This document shows, piece after piece, positions 18,525 to 24,781 of a DNA stretch of 24,781 bases. Each line of letters begins with the position of its first letter. The stretch's first letter is position 1. Both the position numbers and the translations under genes were made by a program. Source of the DNA: Eimeria necatrix (Eukaryota; Apicomplexa; Conoidasida; Eucoccidiorida; Eimeriidae); the NCBI RefSeq assembly GCF_000499385.1, contig NW_013654938.1, positions 47,281 to 72,061 of the forward strand, read 5' to 3'. The notes below the pieces were generated by a model, which was not told the origin of the DNA, did not search any database, and saw nothing but the letters and a program-made list of their open reading frames with translations.

Positions 18525-18905
18525 CAGCTAGCCCCGGCACATTCTAGCTATCCACAGCTAGCTAGCCATAGCTAGCTAGCCACGGCTAGCTAGCCACGGC
18601 TAGCTAGCCACAGCTAGCTAGCCACGGCCAGCTAGCTGTAGCTAGCTGTAGCTAGCTGGGCTCCGCAGCCTCTCCTCCGAGCCAGACGCAGTGCATGTGA
18701 TGGGCAGCGCCACCATGGCCAGCTAGCTAGCTGGCTAGCTAGCTGGCTAGCTAGCTATTGGCTAGCTGGCTAGCTGGCTGCTTGGCTAGCTAGCTAGCTG
18801 GCTAGCTAGCTCTCTGGGCAGCTGACGCCCTTGCTGGCGGCTCCTCAGCAGCTGGCTAGCCAGCTTCATCTCGTCAGCTAGCTGCAGCTAGCTATGGCCA
18901 GCAGC
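18525..18905. repeat. GCTAGC array (second)
   Basis: Repeats of CCA(C/T)(A/G)GCTAGCTAG-type units, then GCTGGCTAGCTA units, with a 70-bp unique interruption at about 18657-18715. No coding potential seen. Confidence 0.92.
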
Positions 18906-18965
18906 TGCCTCGGCAGTTGCAATATTCAGCAAAGGCCCACTCGCCGCTTCGAAGCCTACGAACTC

Positions 18966-19955
18966 TCGGGGGCCCCCAGGGGCCCCCTGGGGGCCCCCAA
19001 AGGGCCTCTGGGGGCCCCTAGGGGCCCCCTGGGGGCCCCCAGAGGGCCCTTGGGGGCCCCTAGGGTTTCCTAAGGCACTGAACCCCTCAGGGCTATCTAG
19101 GGGGCCCCCTTAGGAGCTCTTGGGGGCCCCCTGGTCTCTTCAGGGGGTTTGCGAGACCCGCGGGGGCCCCTGGGGGCCCCTGAAGGGCCCCCTGGGGGCC
19201 CTCAAAAGGTCCCCTGGGGGCCCCTGAAGGGCCCCGGGGGGCCCCCAAAAGGCCCCCGGGGGGCCCCCTGAAGGGCCTTTGGGGGCCCCCAAGGGGTCCC
19301 CTGGGGGCCCCTTTGGGGGCCCCGGGGGCCCCCAAGGGGGCCCCTTGTTGGTGGCGCAGTGGCTTTGTTGAGGCATTGGAAGATCTATATGTTTTTGTAT
19401 TCATGTTTATTAGCTGCTGGCAAACCCTGAGCTGTACGTACACCCCAACTGCTGCTGCGCAGCTGCCACTTTCGAGAGGCAGCAGCAGCAGCTCGGGGGG
19501 CCCCCAGGGGCCCCTTGGGGGCCCTCAGGGGCCCCCTGGGGGCCCCCAGGGGCCCCCTGGGGGCCCCCAGGGGCGCCGGGGGGCCCCCAAAGCTGCGGGG
19601 GGCCCCCTAGGCTGCCGGGGGGCCCCCCAGCCCACCAGGCTGCCGGGGGGCCCCCAAAGCTGCGGGGGGCCCCCAGGGTTGCGGGGGGCCCCCAAGGCTG
19701 CTGGGGGGCCCCTAGAGGAATGGGGCCCCCTAATGGGGCCCCCCTTAACCAGGTCAAGAAGCCCCAAGGGGCCCCTGAGGGACTCCGGGGGGCCCCCTCG
19801 CGGGGCCCCCTGTGGGGCCCCGTGGGGGCCCCCTATGGGGCCCTCTGGGGGCCCTCTTGGGGTCATTTGGGGGCCCCTTGGGGGGCCCCTGTGGGGGCCC
19901 CCCAAAGGCTACCTGGGGGCCCCCTGGGGGCCCCCCAGAGGCCCCGGCAGGGGCC
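18966..19955. repeat. GGGGGCCCC arrays
   Basis: Two long blocks, 18966-19345 and 19495-19955, of alternating G and C runs with short spacers (AGG, TTG, AAG, CTGC). Open frames on both strands read Gly-Pro-Ala repeats. Between the blocks (19346-19494) lies unique sequence with a palindrome half-copy (CTGTACGTACACC, 19432-19444). Confidence 0.93.
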
Positions 19956-20011
19956 TTTAGGGCCTCGCAGTGGGTGTGAGGGTCTGCTGCTGTCAAATGT
20001 TTGGCGAGATC

Positions 20012-20070
20012 TGCTGCAGCAGCAGCAGCAGCAGCAGAACGCTCCTGCTGCTGCTGCAGCAGAGCGCTTG

Positions 20071-20105
<35 letters not shown>
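20012..20105. repeat. Inverted CAG and CTG tracts
   Basis: CAG tract (20015-20037), CTG (20045-20056), CAG, then CTG (20074-20105). The opposed tracts are complementary and could fold. Confidence 0.9.
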
Positions 20106-20106
<1 letters not shown>

Positions 20107-20139
20107 AGCTGAAGCGTTTGAGGAAGGACCCACGCATCT

Positions 20140-20340
20140 GAATATACAGATATAAATTAATGGATGAGTTTGGTTTTAATAACAATAAATATATAATAAA
20201 TATATATATTATAAGTAATATATATATCATATATATATATATATTATATATATTATATATATATAATATGTTTATAAGTATATATTATGTATAAATAATA
20301 TATTTATGTTTTATATATTTGTTAAAATATAAAAGTCCGA
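20140..20340. other. TA-rich low-complexity block
   Basis: TATATA/ATAATA repeats with no gene. Confidence 0.9.
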
Positions 20341-20367
20341 TTTAGAGGGCCAGTGAGGTAGGCAACC

Positions 20368-20690
20368 TGCTGCTGCTGCAGCCTCTGCAGCAGCAGCAGC
20401 AGCAGCAACAACGGCAGCAGCAGCAGCAGCGGCAGCAGCAGCAACGGCTTGTACCACCGAAGCAGGAGCAGCAGGCAAGAAGCTGCAGCAGCGAAGAGCT
20501 GCACGGCAGCAGCAAAAAGCAGCTGCAGCACGGCAGCAGCAAGTTACAGCAGCAGCAGCACGTAGCAGCAGCAGCACGGCAGCAGCAGCACGGCAGCAGC
20601 AAAGAGCAGCAGCAGCACGGCAGCAGCAGCAGCAACTCGCCCCTGGGGAATCCGGTGGCAGCAGCAAATGCTCCCCGCAAACGCTGCCTG
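20368..20690. repeat. CAG tract with GCACGGCAGCAGCA units
   Basis: Imperfect CAG array interrupted by CACGG and AAGAGC. Frames on both strands are open. No conserved peptide was found. Confidence 0.88.
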
Positions 20691-20713
20691 CTGCAGCCAA
20701 CACTCATTGTGCA

Positions 20714-21330
20714 GCTAGCTAAACTTTGCTGCGGCTAGCTGCAGCAGGCCGTAGCTAGCTGCAGCAAGCCGTAGCTAGCTGCAGCTAGCTGCAGCAAGCC
20801 GTAGCTAGCTGCAGCTGGCTCCAGGAGGCTGTAGCTAACTGCAGCAAACTGTAGCTAGCTGCAGCAGGCTATAGCTAGCTGCAGCAGGCTATAGCTAGCT
20901 GCAGCAGGCTGTAGCTAGCTAGCTGCAGCAGGCTATAGCTAGCTGCAGCAGGCTATAGCTAGCTGCAGCTCACCACAACTAGCTGCAGAGAGCCACAGCT
21001 TGCCATAGCTGGCCACGGCTAGCCACAGCTAGCTACAGCCAGCTACGGCTAGCTACAGCTAGCCACAGCTTATAACAACTAACCACAGCTAGCCATTAGC
21101 CACAGCTAGCCACAGCTAGCCACAGCTTGCCGCAGCTTGCTGCAGCTAGCCACAGCTAGCCACAGCTAGCTACAGCTATCTACAGCCTGCAGCTAGTCAC
21201 AGCTTGCTGCAGCTAGCCACAGCTAGCTACAGCTATCTACAGCCTGCAGCTAGCCACAGCTAGCTACAGCTAGCCACAGCCAGCTACAGCTAGCTGCAGC
21301 TGCAGCTAGCTGCAGCTAGTACCTGCTGGG
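20714..21330. repeat. GCTAGC/CAGC array with 20-bp higher-order unit
   Basis: The third GCTAGC array. At 20855-20965 it resolves into an exact 20-bp unit, GCAGCAGGCTATAGCTAGCT. It then drifts into CCACAGCTAG units to about 21330. Confidence 0.92.
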
Positions 21331-21483
21331 CCAAGAGGTGCAGCATGTACAGCTCGCACGTGCTGGGCAGAGAGTGGGGTTCTACAGCGCCAACCCTAAA
21401 CCCTAAACCCTAAACCCTGGTCCCTGAGCGCTAAACCCTAAGCCCTGAGCGCTAAACCCTAAACCCTGATCCCTAAACCCTAG

Positions 21484-21639
21484 GCCCTGGGGCTGCATTT
21501 GCTGCTTCGCGGTGTTTTGGCTGTCGCTGCAGCATTTGAGGTGTACATACACCCCAGCAGCGGCGGCGCCGGCGAGTGTTCTGCGGGTCCATTTGGAGCA
21601 CAAAAAAGAGAAATAATGGAAAGTTTGCATTTTAAATGA
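21484..21639 (+). other. Weak candidate exon or small open frame
   Basis: A 51-codon stretch bounded by TAG (21481) and TGA (21637), with a mixed, protein-like composition (GVLAVAAAFEVYIHPSSGG, then AQKREIMESLHFK). It includes a palindrome copy (21541-21552) read as VYIH. A minus-strand frame is also open here. No family was recognised. Confidence 0.2.
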
Positions 21640-22410
21640 ATAATTTAATTAATTTAAATCATTTTAATTCAAAAAAGAGTTGCACTTGGAGCTCCCAAGG
21701 CCTCGGGGGCCCTGGCGCTCGGACTGCTGCGCGCATGCACGGCGGGGCTCCTGCAGCGGTTGGGGCCCCTCTAGAGGGGCCCCCCTCCTTTATTTGTTTT
21801 AAATTATAAAAATAAAATTGAATTTTAAAAAGTGAAGATTGAATTTAGGGTTTTAGGGGTTGGTTTGGGTCCGCGGGAGTCGAGGTGTACGTACACCTGA
21901 GAGCTGCTGCTGCAGCTGCTGCTGCAGCCGCTGCTGCGCTGCTGCTGCGCTGCTGCTGCTTCGCTTTGCTGTTTTGCTGCTGCAGCAGCAGAGACAAGCC
22001 CCGGGTGTACGTACACTGCAGCTGCCGCCACCGACGCTGCTTCTCTCGAGGCCAGCAGCAGCGCAGCCGCTGCAACCCCGCCCAAACCTTAAACCCTAAA
22101 CCCTAAACCCTAAACCCTAAACCCTTGACCGCGCTTTTCTTCCGGGCCATGCAGCTGCAGCGCAGCTCTAGGCCTCAAACCCTAGCCTGCAAACCCTAAA
22201 CCCTAGCCTGCAAACCCTAAACCCTTGCCTGCAAACCCTAAACCCTAACCGCAAACCCTCGGATCGTTGCTGCTCAGCAGCTGCCTGCACCTGCAGCAAG
22301 GCGAGAAGGAGGAGTTGAGGGTTTAGGGTTTAGGGTTTAGGGTTTAGGGTTTAGGGTTTCCTGAGCGAGATGGCAGTGGAGGAGCTGGCGAGGAGTCGTG
22401 CAGCGACGCG
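21640..22410. other. Repeat-laced region upstream of the SAP gene
   Basis: AT-rich DNA (21630-21675, 21790-21840), perfect palindrome at 21883-21898 and another copy at 22005-22016, CTG/CAG tracts between them (21904-21990), CCCTAAA arrays (22090-22124 and units at 22187-22256) and a TTTAGGG array (22316-22360). No supported gene. Confidence 0.75.
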
Positions 22411-23078
22411 ATGAGGACAGTAGAAGAGTAAGGACGCAAACCCTAAACCCTAAACCCTAAACCCTAAACCCTCTAGTCTTGAGCCCTGCACTGCCACGCA
22501 CGAATGCCCTTCAGTATTTCCGACTGCAGGCGTCGCAGCTCTCGAAGTGACCCTAGGCTTTAGGGTTTAGGGTTTAGGGTTTAGGGTTTAGGGTTTAGGG
22601 TTTAGGGTTTAGGGTTTGCGCAGGCTGCACTGCCACACGGTGGCGGAGCTGAGCGCGGCCTGTCGGGCTTTGGGGCTTCCCGTGAAGGGTTTGAAGAAAG
22701 ATCTTGTTTGCCGCCTCATGGCTTTTGAAAAGTCCTAAACCCTAAACCCTAAACCCTAAACCCTAAACCCTAAACCCTAGTTGCTTCACGCCCGCAGCTG
22801 CTGCTTCTTCGGGGCCTGCGCTGAATTCCAGGATTGACGCGCTAGGGTTTGGGGTTTAGGGTTTAGGGTTTGCGCGCCGGGAGAGCTAGTGGCCTTCGCA
22901 GCGCCTCCAAACCCCCCAAACCCTAAACCCTAAACCCTAAACCCTAAACCCTAGACCTGTTGTGGGCTGCTGCTGCAGGACGCGAGGGCCCCTGCCTCCC
23001 GAGCTGCTGCACCGCCGCCCCTTCCAGCGGCAGCGGCAGCCGCCGCCTCCGCCCCCGCTGCAGCAGCAGCAGCAGCAG

Positions 23079-23122
<44 letters not shown>

Positions 23123-23402
23123 CGTGAGCCCCCGCCGGGTGTACATACAGCCCGCGGGGGTTGTGGATCACCCCACAGCAGCGCAGGAGCAGCAGCGGGC
23201 GAAGCAGCACTTCCTGCAGTATCAGCAGCAGCAGCAGCAGCTGCTGCAGCAGCAGCAGCTGCTGCTGCTGCAGCAGCAGCAGCAGCAGCAACACCGACAC
23301 GCAGCAACTCTCCCAGCTAGCCACGCAGCTAGCCAGGCAGCTAGCCGCCACCACCCGGCTCCCCACCGCCCCCGCAACGCCTTATCTTCTGCCCACAACT
23401 GT

Positions 23403-23452
<50 letters not shown>

Positions 23453-23602
23453 ATAGCAGCAGCAGGCAGACCGGCGACTGCAGCAGCAGCCACAGAAGCA
23501 GCTGCCACAGCAGTAGCAGCAGCAACAGCAGCCACGGCAGCAGCAGCCACAGCAGCAGCAGCAGCCACAGCAGCAGCAGCAGCAGCCACAGCAGCAGCAG
23601 CC

Positions 23603-23637
<35 letters not shown>

Positions 23638-23781
23638 CTTTGTGTTGCTTTTTGATTAGGTGGAGCTTCTGCAACGGGGGGCCAGTGTGTCTGCGGCGAT
23701 GAGCTGTCGCTGCAGCAGCAGCAGCTGCTGCTGCAGCAGCAGCAGCCGCTGATTTGCTGCAGCAGCTGCGGGGCGCACTGC
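22411..23781 (+). CDS. SAP-domain protein with cysteine-rich PHD-like exon, partial; possible Siz/PIAS-type SUMO E3 ligase
   Basis: Exons proposed: 22411-22427, 22624-22731, 22979-23400 and 23660-23781. The joined N-terminus starts MRTVEELHCHTVAEL; exon 2 continues with SAACRALGLPVKGLKKDL, a good match to the SAP DNA-binding helix-turn-helix, placed at the extreme N-terminus as in PIAS/Siz proteins. Exon 3 is Gln-rich and includes RRVYIQPAGVVDHP. Exon 4 carries C-V-C-G, a Gln/Leu stretch, then CCSSCGAHC, resembling the start of a PHD or other zinc-binding finger. Donors GTAAGG, GTCCTA, GTAAGC and GTGAGT, and phases 2, 2, 1 and 0, are consistent throughout. If the GTCCTA donor is not used, exon 2 ends at TAA three codons later and the SAP protein would be tiny. 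Later exons (SP-RING if this is a SUMO ligase) were not found before the window ends. SAP assignment is fairly sure; the ligase identity is inference. Confidence 0.6.
23401..23659 (+). repeat. CAG-tract intron of the SAP gene
   Basis: Starts GTAAGC and continues as CAG with CCACAG interruptions to about 23637. It ends TTTTTGATTAG before the cysteine-rich exon. Confidence 0.7.
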
Positions 23782-24357
23782 GTGAGTTAGTTTTATTTTA
23801 TTTTTGATTTAATTTAATTTAATTAATTTATTAATTTAATTTAATTTAATTAATTTAATTTAATTAATTTAATTAGTTTAATTTAATTAATTTAATTCAA
23901 TTAATTTAATTTATTTAATTTAATTAGTTTAATTTAACTATTTTAATTTAATTTATTGATTTTTATTTTTTTATTTCTTTCGGCCTTTTGCTGCACCTCT
24001 GCTGCTGCTGCACTCTTCCGTCATTTTATTTATTTCTTTTTATATCTCAATTTATTTTAATTATCTGATTAGCTTTTTATTTATTTATTTATTTATTTAT
24101 TTATTTTATTTATTTATTTTATTTGTTTATTTATTTATTTAATTTATTAATTTATTTATTTTATTTATTTATTGTTTTTATTTATTTATTTGCTAGTGAG
24201 CTCTTGACGTGGTTGTTTGGGTTTTATTTATTTATTTGTTTTTAATTTTAATTTAAATTTATATTTCAATTTTAATTTTTAATTTTAATTTTTAATTTTA
24301 ATTTTGAATTTACAATTATTTCTTATATTTAGTTTATCTTGTGTTGCTGCGCAGTCA
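23782..24357 (+). other. AT-rich intron-like sequence
   Basis: Begins GTGAGT, then TTAATTTAATTAA and TTTATTTA repeats with few interruptions. A possible acceptor (TTGCTGCGCAG) ends at 24355, but continuing in the required phase gives TCA TAA, so this junction is unresolved. Confidence 0.65.
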
Positions 24358-24369
24358 TAAATTGTGCCT

Positions 24370-24781
24370 GTGAAGTCGCGGAAAGTCCGTTTGCAGCCCC
24401 CAGAGCGCCAAATTGGCTGGAATTTTGTGGGGGCCGCGGCTAGGGTTTAGGGTTTAGGGTTTAGGGTTTAGGGTTTGCGTGAAGGCGCGGGTAATGCGTT
24501 TGGAACCGCTGAAAGACTCGATTTGCTGCTGCTTGGGGCGTGCTAGGGTTTAGGGTTTAGGGTTTAGGGTTTGCGTGAAGTCGCGGAAAGTCCGTTTGCA
24601 GCCCCCAGAGCGCCAAATTGGCTGGAATTTTGTGGGGGCCGCGGCTAGGGTTTAGGGTTTAGGGTTTAGGGTTTAGGGTTTGCGTGAAGGCGCGGGTAAT
24701 GCGTTTGGAACCGCTGAAAGACTCGATTTGCTGCTGCTTGGGGCGTGCTAGGGTTTAGGGTTTAGGGTTTAGGGTTTGCGT
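24370..24781. repeat. 205-bp perfect tandem duplication
   Basis: 24370-24574 and 24575-24779 look identical by eye, and the last two bases begin a third copy. Each unit holds two unique segments (GTGAAGTCGCGGAAAG... and GTGAAGGCGCGGGTAA...) separated by TTTAGGG arrays of five and four units. Confidence 0.95.

Noticed and set aside
19313..20230. Gly-Pro-rich frames on both strands
   Set aside because: Translation of GGGGGCCCC arrays with equal openness on both strands.
23124..23304. Alternative intron in SAP exon 3 (donor GTGAGC at 23124, acceptor at 23304) giving QLSQLATQLARQLA
   Set aside because: Phases work locally, but the following exon would then be read in a frame that loses the cysteine-rich finger and soon stops. 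Kept as a possible isoform only.
5256..24781. A true chromosome end
   Set aside because: TTTAGGG and CCCTAAA blocks are short, occur in both orientations and lie inside genes; they are interstitial.
1..24781. tRNA or rRNA genes
   Set aside because: No cloverleaf with conserved A and B box sequence and no rRNA core motif was seen on either strand.

Overview
This window looks like an R-type (repeat-rich) segment of a coccidian apicomplexan genome, most likely Eimeria. It is saturated with CAG/CTG trinucleotide tracts and interstitial TTTAGGG/CCCTAAA telomere-type repeats. It also carries GCTAGC and GGGGCCCC arrays and AT-rich blocks. The genes are broken into many short exons. Three are secure from conserved protein motifs and consistent splice phases; species is not determinable from this sequence alone.

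Layout. (1) 1-1284, minus strand: 5' two thirds of PCNA, three exons, running off the left edge. Intron 1 is filled with copies of a short palindrome-derived repeat and intron 2 is almost entirely CTG/GCN repeat. (2) 1285-2602: repeat-rich upstream region. (3) 2603-4951, plus: a long Q/A/P-rich open frame, possibly a nuclear low-complexity protein, not recognised and only moderately supported. (4) 4952-7916: intergenic arrays (GGGGCCCC, GCTAGC, AT-rich, TTTAGGG, CAG). (5) 7917-10535, plus: orotate phosphoribosyltransferase in three exons, with about 70 Ser/Gln-rich residues inserted between the catalytic loop and the PRPP-binding motif. (6) 10536-12704: degenerate CAG arrays and telomere-type repeats. 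(7) 12705-18369, plus: calcineurin A (PP2B catalytic subunit), 13 exons seen and at least one missing. Most of its introns are built of TTTAGGG/CCCTAAA. A TAG lies in frame inside the autoinhibitory segment, and homology continues after it. (8) 18370-22410: GCTAGC, GGGGCCCC, CAG and TA-rich arrays with only weak exon candidates. (9) 22411-23781, plus: N-terminal exons of a SAP-domain protein with a cysteine-rich, PHD-like exon, possibly a Siz/PIAS-type SUMO ligase, continuing beyond what I could resolve. (10) 23782-24781: AT-rich intron-like sequence, then a perfect 205-bp tandem duplication.

The genes (replication clamp, pyrimidine synthesis enzyme, Ca2+/calmodulin phosphatase, SAP protein) are unrelated housekeeping or regulatory genes. 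What unites the window is how repeats and gene structure interlock. CAG arrays have no stop in any of six frames. Telomere-type arrays have stops in all six frames and abut splice sites directly. A dispersed GTGTACGTACAC palindrome sits near splice sites and occurs inside two coding exons.
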